A stretch of DNA of 64,000 nt, from assembly GCF_028369105.1 (NCBI RefSeq), contig NZ_JAQNDO010000001.1, positions 8,588,501 through 8,652,500 of the forward strand. Direction: 5' to 3'. How positions within the stretch are numbered: position 1 is the stretch's first letter; each line of letters opens with the position of its first letter. The stretch is from Polyangium mundeleinium (lineage in GTDB: Bacteria > Myxococcota_A > Polyangia > Polyangiales > Polyangiaceae). Shown piece after piece: positions 50,096 through 58,808 of this stretch. The notes beneath the pieces were generated by a model, which was not told where the DNA came from, did not search any database, and saw only the letters and a program-made list of their open reading frames with translations. The translations under genes were made by a program, and so were the position numbers.

Positions 50096-50858
50096 ATGGA
50101 GACGATCTGCGCGCAGATCCAGGAGGAGAACCTCGGCCTCCGCCTCGCCCTCGAGGCCGACCCGAGCTGGATGTCCCTCCCCGGGGTCCTCGGCATGAGC
50201 CTCACGGGCGTCCGCGAGGCCATCGAGGTCGGTTGCCTGTACGGTCGAAAGCTCCGGGGCGGGGCAGCGCAGAAAAACTTTCACGTGGGCGAGGACGGGC
50301 TGCTCCGCATGATTCACGTCCCCGCTCCCCACGAGCCGCAATGGCCACGCCATTTCATCGAAGCGGGCACCGCCGCGATCGTCGTGCTCCTGCGCCGCCT
50401 CACGGACGCCCCGATCGAGGCCCTGCGGGTGAGCTTCCCGCACCGAGCCCCCGAGGATATCAGCGCGCACGTATCGCTCTTCGGGACGACCGACATTCGC
50501 TTCGAGGCGCCGTCCACCGAGCTCGTGCTGCCGGCGTCCGTGCTCGAGCTCCGTCCGGCAAAGCTTGCGTGACGCGCTCGAGCGGGGCGCGGAGGCGTCG
50601 CTCGGCCGCGTGGCGCAAAGCCTCGGGATGACGAGCCGCACCTTGCAGCGACGCCTCGCCGGGGCCGGCGTCCAGTTCTCGGACCTGCTCGAGCAGGTCC
50701 GATGCGACAAGGCCCTCGAGCTCGTGCAGCGCTCGCGCGCCGATTACGAGGAGATCGCCGAGCGCGTCGGTTTCTCGGACGCGCGCTCGCTGCGCCGCGC
50801 CTTGAAGCGCCGCACCGGCCGGCCCCCCCTCGGAGCTGCGGCGCTCGTGAGTAAGTAG
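50096..50858 (+). pseudogene. AraC-family regulator gene, frameshifted and N-terminally shortened
   Basis: The first frame (ATG 50096) carries the ligand domain of AraC proteins of the PF12625 type (NLGLRLALEADPSWMSLPGV to TELVLPASVLELRPAKLA, stop). The second frame continues at 50565 with the helix-turn-helix domain (SLGRVAQSLGMTSRTLQRRL, DYEEIAERVGFSDARSLRRA). Removing one A at 50560-50562 joins them as a single protein. The usual first 40-50 residues are also missing, replaced by relic DNA. It is probably inactive unless the shift is an error. Confidence 0.7.
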
Positions 50859-50879
50859 ACAGAGGAGTTCGGCAGGAAC

Positions 50880-51410
50880 ATGAAAGGTCCTCTACGAAAA
50901 GAGTTGATGAAGTCCTTCGAGGCAGAACTTCAAACCCGATTCCCACAATTCGTACCGTTTGATTCAGAGCGAAACACGAGAACATGGTCCTGGAAGGCAT
51001 CGCCAGATCTCGTGTTTTTCGTGACGGTACAGGCATTCGTACGCCTGGATCAATTCGTCGTCGAGGTGTCTTGGGCCGAGACGGAAGAGTTTCCTTGGGG
51101 TGCGATTGGACACGTGAACGTCGATCAACCACGGGGGCGTGAACGGCTGGGTCTATTCTGGAAGAGTGGTCCCGATGAGCCTGTCTGGGATGTATGTCCG
51201 GAGAAGAGCGCTCGCATGTCGGAATACTTGGAGGCCGTGTGTGAAGGCAACACAGCAAGCATTCCAGCCGACCCACCGATGGCTCAAATTCTGCCGCGTG
51301 TCCTCCCGTTGGTTCGCGATGCGATGGACAAGTTCGAAGAATACGGGATGCCCCTGTTTCACCGCGTCGCGGAAGCGCATGGAATCGCAATTGGTTCACG
51401 GACAACGTGA
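50880..51410 (+). CDS. Hypothetical protein
   Basis: This encodes 176 residues starting MKGPLRKELMKSFEAELQTR. It is soluble, with no signal peptide, and aromatic-rich (TWSWKASPDLVFFVTVQAF, VSWAETEEFPWGAIGHVNVD). Base composition is clearly less GC-rich than the neighbours, which suggests recent acquisition. Its size and texture resemble cytoplasmic immunity or DUF4304-like proteins, but I cannot assign a family. A ribosome site (GGAG, GGCAGGAAC) lies upstream. Confidence 0.75.
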   Translation: MKGPLRKELMKSFEAELQTRFPQFVPFDSERNTRTWSWKASPDLVFFVTVQAFVRLDQFVVEVSWAETEEFPWGAIGHVNVDQPRGRERLGLFWKSGPDEPVWDVCPEKSARMSEYLEAVCEGNTASIPADPPMAQILPRVLPLVRDAMDKFEEYGMPLFHRVAEAHGIAIGSRTT

Positions 51411-51448
51411 CCTGGTCGTGAGCGGGTGAAACCCCGGCGCTCCGCTCG

Positions 51449-52609
51449 TCAAGCCGGCCGGAACCGCACGGGCAGCCTCGCCACGCCGTTGGATTGAAGC
51501 CCCTTGAGCGGCTCCAGCGGCTCCTCGCTCGCGAGCGCGAGCCCTGGAAGCCGCTCCAGGATCGCGTGCAATGCCACCCGCGCCTCGAGCCGCGCCAGCG
51601 GCGCGCCAATGCAGAAGTGAATACCGCTGCTGAACGCGAGGTGCGGGTTCGGGCTCCGGCCGATGTCGAAGCGGTCCGGATCCTTGAAATGGGCCTCATC
51701 CCGGTTGGCCGAGCCGAGGAAGGCGACGACCTGCTGCTTCGCGCGAATCGTCTGGCCGCCGAGCTCCACGTCCTTCGCGGCGACGCGGAACCAGGTATTG
51801 ATGGGCGGCCGGAACCGGAGCACCTCCTCGATGGCCGGGCCGTGGAGGTTCGGGTCGGCGTATACCCGGGAAAGCTCGTCCGGGTGCTCCAGCAAGGTGA
51901 GCACCGTATTGCTGATGAGGCGTGAGGTGGTTGCATTGCCCGCGACGAGGAAGAGCTTGATGAAGCCGAGCAGCTCCTTGTCGCTGAGGCGCTCGCCGTC
52001 GACCTCGGCCGCGAGCAGGCGCGAGGTGAGGTCCTCCCGAGGCGCGGCGCGCCGCTCCGCGATGACCTGGGAGAAGTAGGCGTCCATTTCTTCCTGGGGG
52101 CGGGGATCCGCGGGCTTTCCGCTCACGATGGAGTCGAAGCCCTCGATGACCTCCAGGGTCAGCCGGCGGAAGTAGGCGTGCTCCGCCCGGGGGATGCCGA
52201 GGATGTCGGCAATCACCAGGAGGGGCAGGACGCCGGCGAACGCTTCGACGAGCTCGCACGCGCCGCGCGGGGCGATGCCGTCGAGCAGCGCGTGGGCGAT
52301 GCGGGTGATCTCCGGCTCCAGCTCGGCGCTGGCGCGTGGGGTGAAGGCGCGCGAGACGAGGCTCCGCAGGCGCTGGTGGCGCGGTGGATCCGAGGCGTTC
52401 AGGTTGCCCCGGTGGATGAGATCGAGGGCGGAACCAGGGGCCAGGCGGCCGTAGTCGGAGGAGAAGCTCTCCCAGTCCGAGAGCACGGTCTTCACGTCGT
52501 CATAACGGAAGATACACCAGCTTCGATAGCGCTCGTCGTAGTGGACAGGGCGCGCCCGGCGCATGGATTGATAGAGGGCTCGGGTCTCGGGCGCGTGGGT
52601 GTCGGTCAT
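51449..52609 (-). CDS. Cytochrome P450
   Basis: This encodes 386 residues. The I-helix is KLFLVAGNATTSRL (near 235, AGxxT), the ExxR motif is IEEVLRFRPP (near 275), and the haem loop is AFSSGIHFCIGAPLARLEAR with the axial Cys near 333. No membrane anchor is present, so it is a soluble class I bacterial P450 that needs a separate ferredoxin and reductase; none is encoded nearby. The substrate is unknown. It is divergent from the EF-hand gene. Length and motifs suggest a functional enzyme. Confidence 0.97.
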   Translation of the reverse strand: MTDTHAPETRALYQSMRRARPVHYDERYRSWCIFRYDDVKTVLSDWESFSSDYGRLAPGSALDLIHRGNLNASDPPRHQRLRSLVSRAFTPRASAELEPEITRIAHALLDGIAPRGACELVEAFAGVLPLLVIADILGIPRAEHAYFRRLTLEVIEGFDSIVSGKPADPRPQEEMDAYFSQVIAERRAAPREDLTSRLLAAEVDGERLSDKELLGFIKLFLVAGNATTSRLISNTVLTLLEHPDELSRVYADPNLHGPAIEEVLRFRPPINTWFRVAAKDVELGGQTIRAKQQVVAFLGSANRDEAHFKDPDRFDIGRSPNPHLAFSSGIHFCIGAPLARLEARVALHAILERLPGLALASEEPLEPLKGLQSNGVARLPVRFRPA

Positions 52610-52776
52610 GCGCGCGAGCTTATCCCAGGAGAATGGGATCCGGGGAACTCATTTCCTTGCTCCGGTCGGAGGTCTCTCGGGGCGTTTCCCCCTTACGAGC
52701 GGGTTGACGCCAGCGAATGCTCCGGTGTTTACTCGCCGCGACGATGCGGCTCAGAGCGAGCCAAAGGAATGTCTTC

Positions 52777-53331
52777 ATGACGACGGATTTGCAGACCAAA
52801 AAATTCAGCTTCGTGTTCAACTGGTTCGATCAGAATGGCGATGGGTGGCTCACCCGGGACGACTTCGAGAAGATAGCCGGGATGTTCAACGCCCTGGCAG
52901 CCGAGGACGATGAAAAGACCAAGACCGCCATGAAGGATGCCTTCGCGTACTGGTGGGGCCTCCTGCTGGAGTCCGGTGGGGGCACGTCGGGAGAGAAGAT
53001 CGGGCTGCCGGAGTTCCTCCGCATCATGGCCTCCAGCGTCATCGCGCCGGAGAATTTCGAAAATGCGGTGGGTCGCATCGCCACCGGGATGGTTGCAGCC
53101 CTCGATCGCGACGGCAACGGGAGCCTTTCGCAGAAAGAGTTCGTGCGAATGTACGACGTGGTGGGGGTTCCTTCGACGACGTCCGCCGAGTGGTTCAAGC
53201 GGCTCGACCGGGATAGCAGCGGGGAGATTAGCTGCGCCGAGTTCCGGCAGGCCATCGTCGAGTTTTACCTGAGCCCGGACCCGAACGTCCCCGGGAACTG
53301 GCTGCTCGCCTCCATGGATGTATTCAAGTAG
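52777..53331 (+). CDS. EF-hand calcium-binding protein
   Basis: From ATG 52777 (MTTDLQTKKFSFVFNWFD), with AAAGGAATG upstream, this encodes 184 residues. Three clear EF-hand loops are DQNGDGWLTRDDF (near 16), DRDGNGSLSQKEF (near 110) and DRDSSGEISCAEF (near 147); a fourth, near 65, is degenerate. The arrangement is that of calerythrin or sarcoplasmic calcium-binding proteins, which buffer or sense Ca2+ in the cytoplasm. It has no signal peptide. It is followed by a 9-bp-stem hairpin. Confidence 0.93.
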   Translation: MTTDLQTKKFSFVFNWFDQNGDGWLTRDDFEKIAGMFNALAAEDDEKTKTAMKDAFAYWWGLLLESGGGTSGEKIGLPEFLRIMASSVIAPENFENAVGRIATGMVAALDRDGNGSLSQKEFVRMYDVVGVPSTTSAEWFKRLDRDSSGEISCAEFRQAIVEFYLSPDPNVPGNWLLASMDVFK

Positions 53332-53355
53332 CACCCACCCTGCGTACAGGAGCTC

Positions 53356-53382
53356 CGCCGCGTCGCCACGAAGGACGCGGCG
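53356..53382 (+). terminator. Hairpin after the EF-hand gene
   Basis: The stem CGCCGCGTC / GACGCGGCG with a nine-base loop lies 24 bp after the stop at 53331. Confidence 0.65.
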
Positions 53383-53460
53383 TGGCCGCTTCCGCTGCCA
53401 TGAGCCGATCTGCCGCCAGCAAGCTCACGCTGGCGCCTGCCACGGCACCTCTCCGAGGAG

Positions 53461-53518
53461 CGGGAGGTGATCGGGAGGGAGGAGGAGGGAGGAAGAGGGA
53501 GGAGGAGGGAGGAGGAGG
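53461..53518. repeat. Purine-only GGGAGGAGG-type tract
   Basis: This is about 58 bases of almost pure G and A (GGGAGGAGGAGGGAGGAAG pattern) immediately beyond the stop codon of the minus-strand phytochelatin-synthase-like gene. It could form a G-quadruplex or triplex and could act in transcription ending. Confidence 0.7.
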
Positions 53519-54100
53519 CTACGCCTGCTCTTTCCGCAGCACCAGAAGGCCGCGGGAGCGGTCGGAGGCGGAGTCCTTGTCGACACAGGCTTTGTACATC
53601 CGCTCGACGGGACACTTCCAGAAGCGGGTGTACTTGCGGGGATTGACGTCGCCCACGGTGAGCTCGCCGGTGTCCGCGTCGTAGTCGGCCAGGAGCGCGA
53701 AGTGACCCCCGCCGAGCGCGGTGTCGTGCGCGATGTTGACGTTGAAGTTGAGCAGGTGGATGTCCTGCGGATCGGAGGCGGCGCGGGCCATCTCGGTCTT
53801 GAACCACGAAAGCGTCGCCTCGGGCCGGTCGAAGTGCACCACCCGCACCGAGACGGGCAGCTTGCTGGTCCGCATCAGGCGCAGCGCCGTGTCGTAGGTC
53901 TCGGCCAGCGTCATCCCGTCGTCGAGCACCGACGAGACCGGCAGCCGCGTGGCGTAAAAGATGTCATCGATCGCCGTGGGAAAACCGAGCACGGTGAGCC
54001 CGTAGGCGAGCGCCGTGACGTTGCAGCAGCGGATCGGCTGCTGGAACTCGACCATGCTGATGCGTTCGAGATCCTTCGACGACTTCGGCGACTCGATCAT
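53519..54100 (-). CDS. Phytochelatin synthase-like cysteine peptidase
   Basis: This encodes 193 residues with no signal peptide. It has the order of the phytochelatin synthase / peptidase C83 family: IRCCNVTALAYGLTVLGF (candidate catalytic Cys25/26), GGGHFALLADYDADTG (His near 132) and TVGDVNPRKYTRFW (Asp near 150). The typical enzyme has a similar Cys-His-Asp triad with GHF and DVARFKYP. Prokaryotic members cleave glutathione or a gamma-Glu-Cys bond. Length is near that of the short prokaryotic forms. The two adjacent Cys residues leave the nucleophile uncertain. The ATG is preceded by GGAGGAGAAC. Confidence 0.8.
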   Translation of the reverse strand: MIESPKSSKDLERISMVEFQQPIRCCNVTALAYGLTVLGFPTAIDDIFYATRLPVSSVLDDGMTLAETYDTALRLMRTSKLPVSVRVVHFDRPEATLSWFKTEMARAASDPQDIHLLNFNVNIAHDTALGGGHFALLADYDADTGELTVGDVNPRKYTRFWKCPVERMYKACVDKDSASDRSRGLLVLRKEQA

Positions 54101-54376
54101 TTACGTTCTCCTCCGGCTGCCAGCCCTGCAAAATTGATGTGAGGGCGCGCGAGTATCACGAGCAGGGCCGTCGTCGTCAAGAGGCGCGGACGCGGGGAGC
54201 GCAGATGGGAGGCAAGTCGCCCGCACCGCTCGGGCGACGTGCCCGTCTTCGGCGCGACCCAGCGCCTTTGGCCACCGACCCAAGCTGCGCTTCCGACGTC
54301 GCGCCCGCTGGGCCAACGATGAAGGGCGGCTTTGGTGAACGTCTCGCGTTTGCTGTTTGCAGGCGCCGATGCATAG

Positions 54377-54541
54377 GTGTGCTCGCCGTGCAAGACCAAC
54401 GCCGAGCGCACCCGCGCGAACAAGGACCTCGCCCTGCTGCTGGGCCACGATCCCGGGCGGATCGTGCTCATGCTCGACGACCAGGGCTGGGGCGACGTGG
54501 CCGACCTGCTCGCGCGCTGGGACGGCCCGCCGCTGCCGAAG
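54377..54541 (+). pseudogene. Fragment resembling RNA 2'-phosphotransferase (KptA)
   Basis: The frame reads RTRANKDLALLLGHDPGRIV then LMLDDQGWGDVADLLARW. From memory this matches the N-terminus of KptA/Tpt1 (SKFLSLVLRHxPexIGLxLDexGWxDVxxLL). What follows (after PPLPKVIGH) does not continue the family, and the NAD-binding part is absent. It is a remnant. The rest of 54101-54643 shows no supported gene. Confidence 0.45.
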
Positions 54542-54643
54542 GTCATCGGACACAATCGTCTGCGGTCGCCCTCGGCCGTCACGCTCGCGCCTTCGGCGGG
54601 CCATCCCGTGCTCGGTGGAGCGGCAGGCGCGACGCGGGACTGG

Positions 54644-56018
54644 CTATCGGGTCACCTTGAGCAAGTCCAGATCGACCACTCCGTTGGGGGTGCTGAAACC
54701 GTAGCGCACCCGCAGGCTCGTGGTTCCCGCGGGGGCGGTCGCGACGAGCTGGGTATCTGCGTTGTAGGCCCAAGCGTCCGTGCTCCAGGTTCGACCCGTC
54801 ACGCCGATCTCGGTCCCTGCGCTGTTGTAGAAGATGAAAGACACGACGCCCGACTGCGTGTGGTTTCGGCTCATGTTGTCGAGTCTGTATGTCGTGCCCG
54901 CGGTCGCGGCGACGGCCGGACCGAGCGCATACGCTCCGGGGTACAGGCAACCCGACGGGAAGCCGGTCGTCTGCATCCGCAAGGCATACGCGCCCCCACC
55001 GGGCGCCGGGTTGTCGGATGCGGTGTGGTAGCGGAAGACGTTGCTGGTGGGGGACCAGGGTCCTGACGCGCAATTGTGCCAGATCAGCCAGCCGGAAAGG
55101 TCTGCCGCGCTCTCGAAATTATTCGTATATACGGTCACCGGCGGCTCGGGCCTCCACGCGGAGACCGTGGGCATGCTGCTCTCGAGCCATGACTCCATGT
55201 CCCGCTGCCCAGGGATACCGAGCGGAACTCCCATGTACGTCTGATCGGGATGGGACCAGCGGTTGAGCCGTACGCAGGTGGCGGGGAGACCGTTGAACGG
55301 GCACTCGATGTACCCCGCCCATGATGGTCATCCACGTATCGTCCACGGCCACGACCGGGCGTGCGATCCCTGCATTGGCAACGTCCTCGTGCCTGCCTCC
55401 GAACACGTGCCCGAGCTCGTGCAGCGCGGTCAGGTCGCCCAGCGCGTAATCGTCCGTGGAAAGGGCGAAGGGATTGGCCTGGTTTTGCAACCAGGCAACC
55501 CCACCGATACGGCCATAACCTGGCATGTCGGCAGCCGTCGGATCCTCCTGCACGAGCAAGAACGCGACATCCGCATAGGTGTTGTCCATGCTGGTGTCGA
55601 TGTTCGTGAAGGGCGCCGATCGGTTGGCCATGGCATTGATGATTGCCGATCGATTCATCCCGGCGAAGTTGCTCGCGACCTGCTGAACGCCTGCGATCGA
55701 GATAGAGTTGTTGGACGATACGGCGCTCAGGCTCAGCGACTTGTTGAACGCCGTGACGATGTTCGAGGCCTGCGCGGAAGCGTTCGGCACGTTGCTCGCG
55801 TGCAGGAACAAGATCCGAACGTTGCCGCCCACGACGATCGACGTGGAGAGGGGAGGCTGCGGGCCCTCCGGCGCGTCTTCGGGCTCGTCCTGCGGGTGGT
55901 CGAACCGAGGCTCGTCCTTGGGCACCAGGGTCCGATCGACGCTTCGGATCATGTGCAGGTTCGACCCGGCATGTGGCTCCACGAGCCACGCTTGCGTCCC
56001 CCGCCGGATCGAGCCCAC
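54644..56018 (-). pseudogene. Zinc metalloprotease gene with C-terminal sugar-binding-like domain, frameshifted
   Basis: The first frame (from GTG 56018) holds the catalytic part: TSIVVGGNVRILFLHASNVP, a helical and strand core, then LTALHELGHVFGGRHE, the HExxHxxGxxH zinc site of metzincins, and TWMTIMGG. At the run of four C at 55313-55316 the frame shifts. The second frame continues as YIECPFNGLPATCVRLNRWS and a beta-sandwich (NNFESAADLSGWLIWHNCAS to VDLDLLKVTR) like carbohydrate-binding modules. Upstream of 56018 protein-like sequence continues without a start or signal peptide, so the N-terminus is also damaged. It would be a secreted protease if intact. Confidence 0.7.
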
Positions 56019-56224
56019 CAGCTTGCCATCTTCGATCGAGAACGTGAAGTCGGCGAATTCGTCGTCGCGCGCGGGGGTGAGGCGGTGATCGAGCGGGGGC
56101 TCGACGTGCAGTGACGGTGGTCACGGCCCGCGGTTTGCGAGGCCGGCAGCCCCCAGGTCATCGCGCGAGACGCGCGGACGGCCCCTCCCCAGCTCCCTCC
56201 GGAGCGTTCGCCCACGCTTCCGCC

Positions 56225-56902
56225 TCACGGCAACGGGAAGCCGGCGTGCCACGAGCCGTCGGAGCTGCTCTGCCACGACGCGAGGTAGGCCAAGTTGCTT
56301 ATGGCGTCGATGCCGATCACCTGGAGGTTGCCCCCGTTGCCCGGGGCGACGGTGATCGACGAGAGGCGCACGCCGGTACTCGGCAGGGCGAAGCCGGAGT
56401 GCCACGTGCCGTCGGAGTTCTGCCACGACGCGAGGTAGGGCAAGCCGTCGTTCTTGCCGAGGCCGATCACCTGGAGGTTGCCGCTGTTGCCCTGGGCGAC
56501 GGCGATCGACGAGAGCGGCGTGCCCTGGCTCGGCAGGAGGAAGCCGGGCTCCCACGTGCCGTTGCTGCTGTGCTGCCACGACGAGAGGTAGGGCAAGTTG
56601 TTCGCGCCGAGGCCGACCACCTGGAGGTTGCCGCCGTTGCCCGGGGCGACGGCGAGCGACGGCAAGAGGCGCACATTGGGGCTCGGCAGGGCGAAGCCGG
56701 GGTGCCAGCTGCCATCGCCACTGTACTGCCAGTCCGCGAGGTAGGGCAAGGCGTCGGCCTTGCCAATGCCGATCACCTGGAGATTGCCTCCGTTGCCTTG
56801 CGCGGCGTAAATCGACGATAGCTGCGCGTTGGCGGCTACGTCCCTTGCGGTCACCAAGAACCCGGCGGCGACGGATGCGGCAAGAAGGATGCTTCTGATC
56901 AT
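56225..56902 (-). CDS. Secreted four-repeat beta-propeller lectin-like protein
   Basis: This encodes 225 residues with signal peptide ILLAASVAAGFLVTARDVAA. The mature part consists of four repeats of about 51 residues, each with GNGGNLQVIGIGK, LPYLADWQ and GSWHPGFALP. The pattern GNLQVxGxG...LPYLxSWQ...G(S/T)WxxGF resembles the propeller lectins of the PLL / tachylectin type, in which each blade binds a sugar between Trp side chains. It is likely exported and may bind glycans on prey or on the producer matrix. It lies directly downstream of relic DNA, beside the metalloprotease gene. Confidence 0.82.
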   Translation of the reverse strand: MIRSILLAASVAAGFLVTARDVAANAQLSSIYAAQGNGGNLQVIGIGKADALPYLADWQYSGDGSWHPGFALPSPNVRLLPSLAVAPGNGGNLQVVGLGANNLPYLSSWQHSSNGTWEPGFLLPSQGTPLSSIAVAQGNSGNLQVIGLGKNDGLPYLASWQNSDGTWHSGFALPSTGVRLSSITVAPGNGGNLQVIGIDAISNLAYLASWQSSSDGSWHAGFPLP

Positions 56903-57345
56903 GATAGCCCTCCCAACCGAGCGTCGTTCAGCGTCTGTGTCTCACACCTGCGGAGTCCATGCGGCCGGACGCTCTGGACGCAAGCCGGTCCCCCGCAGTG
57001 TCAAGAGCACGCGGGTCGGCGCCGGATCCCGCTGGGGGGGCGGCGCGGCGTGCCGGACGACGTCGCCGCCTTCCGGCGTCCTGCCGAAATCGCCGCGGCG
57101 GTATCAGGCGACATCGGCCGCTCGGCGCTCTCAGCGCCGCGTTTGACCCGCGAGCATTCGCGCTTGATGTTCCTTTTCCGCCACATCCAGCTCCGACCGG
57201 GTCACTAGGGGCGCCGAAACCAAATACCTGCAACCGTGGTGACAGAATGATTGCACCATCTACAGCAGTTAAGTCAGCGACTGCGGAGACAGCGAATGCG
57301 GCTCACGGTCACCACGCACGTCCGCTTTACATCGCCACTTTAGGG

Positions 57346-57435
57346 ACGCAAGCGGGAAACCATCTATACCTTCGGCGGCGAGCCGGTCGCATACATCGAC
57401 GGCGATTCGGTGTACTCGTTCAGTGACATGTATCT
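57346..57435 (+). pseudogene. 4-fold beta-flower-like fragment
   Basis: The frame reads KRETIYTFGGEPVAYIDGDS then VYSFSDMYLPK. It resembles one or two repeats of the 4-fold beta-flower family (IYxFxGxPVAYIDGDSIYSF). An in-frame stop lies just upstream and the motif breaks off. It is only about 30 residues, so identification is tentative. Confidence 0.35.
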
Positions 57436-57571
57436 TCCTAAATCGGTCCTCGATGCGCCGCCGCGACAGCCGCCCAGTAACGATCGCCCTGGCCCCCATC
57501 ATCATCGAAGCGGCGGCCGCCGACGAACCCAGGTGCAAATCGGAGAGATGAGCCAACCTACGTGACGTCAT
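57430..57571 (-). pseudogene. Metallophosphatase N-terminal fragment
   Basis: From ATG 57571 the frame reads MTSRRLAHLSDLHLGSSAAA, the first metal-binding motif (DxH) of calcineurin-like phosphoesterases, then ARAIVTGRLSRRRIEDRF. The next motifs (GD, GNH) are missing. It is the broken 5' end of such a gene. Confidence 0.45.
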
Positions 57572-57992
57572 GCCCGGGCATGATGCACGCGTTCGGCGAC
57601 GAACCTGCGAATCCCGGGTAAAACGCTGGCGAGGAGACCGTGACGGGATTCGCTCGGGAGGGCGACGGGATGGCGAAGACGCGCGTCGTGAAGCAGCGTG
57701 GATCGTCCGGCCTCTTGCCCTCTCACGGAACACGAGGGCCCTGCAATACGAGGAGGCCCAAGGAAGCGTAGAGAGCGGCCGATCAGAACCGGTACAGCTC
57801 TCGCAAGGCGGCCGAGCGTGCGACAGAAGCAACCAGGAGGAGCTCGGCTGTCCATCACGCTCGAGGAGAGGGGCAACCTCGCCGCTTTCCTGCGACAGCC
57901 GTAACAGCCGGCGCGTGTGGAAATGGCGTTCCGCCGACGATCTCTTGGTCAGGACACAATCCGTTCGAGGCGTTCCGGCAGAGGGGGCAACC

Positions 57993-58556
57993 ATGGCAAG
58001 CGCGCAGCAGGTAGCCGATCAGCAAAGCCTGTTCACCGATGATTTGTTCTACTTCGTTTTGAGGCTCCGAAAGTCCCGTATCCGGTCGGTTGCGGAGCGC
58101 GTGCGGCGCATGTATCCGGACGAGTCGCCGGAGCAGCAGGCGCGTCGTCTCATTGCATCGACCTCGGTGATTTCCTTCGCCGCGGGCGGCCTCGTTCATG
58201 CGCCCGCCGCCGTCCCTGGGTTCGGCATCGTGTACGAAGGCCTGGGGTTCGTCGCTGGCGCATCCATCCTTACCAGGATGCACCTTTACCTCATCCTCGA
58301 GATAGCGCTGCTTTTCGGGAAGGACATCGACCAATCCGAGCGTGTGAAGGAGCTCGTGGCCGTGGTGGCGGCTTGCGCCGCCAGCGCCGCCGCGCCGGTG
58401 GCTGTCGCGATGACGTTGAACCCGGTCTTCGCCGTGCCAGCGGGAGCGCTCGCCGCGACGGCTGTCACCCAGGCGATCGGGGAATCGGCGATCCGCCGCT
58501 ACAAGCGCTCGACGGCGCCCGAGGCGGCCACGGTCCCCGCGCCCGCGAGGGGATGA
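57993..58556 (+). CDS. Small membrane protein
   Basis: From ATG 57993, with AGAGGGGGCAACC upstream, this encodes 187 residues; the longer frame upstream is not protein-like. The N-terminal 60 residues are charged and helical (LRLRKSRIRSVAERVRRMYP, EQQARRLIASTSVISFAAGG). Three or four hydrophobic stretches follow (LVHAPAAVPGFGIVYEGLGF, MHLYLILEIALLFG, ELVAVVAACAASAAAPVAVA). The tail is basic. This resembles EcsC-type or DUF-type inner-membrane proteins, with no firm assignment. Confidence 0.75.
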   Translation: MASAQQVADQQSLFTDDLFYFVLRLRKSRIRSVAERVRRMYPDESPEQQARRLIASTSVISFAAGGLVHAPAAVPGFGIVYEGLGFVAGASILTRMHLYLILEIALLFGKDIDQSERVKELVAVVAACAASAAAPVAVAMTLNPVFAVPAGALAATAVTQAIGESAIRRYKRSTAPEAATVPAPARG

Positions 58557-58808
58557 CGCGGCCATCCCTTCGGCGAGGGATCAGCGCTCGACGCCCAGCC
58601 GCGGGTGCGCGGGTATCGACCCAGGAGACGACAGACGAGGAGGCGCTGCGTTACGCGATGAGCCTGCCGGTACTGATTCGGGCGTACAGCCTATCGACCA
58701 GCGCGACCCATTTCGCCAAGTTCTTTGGCCTCCTCAGAAAAGGGTTTTACCCCTCCATCTCGGAGACGTAAAAACCCGACGGCACGTTTACGTGCGCCGG
58801 AGTTGGGG

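Larger units (their letters stand above)
56903..57992. other. Accessory gap with gene relics only
   Basis: This is over 1 kb without an intact gene. Two small relics are recognisable (57346-57435 plus, 57430-57571 minus). The rest, including 56903-57340 and 57575-57990, shows only GC-biased shadow frames. Confidence 0.5.
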
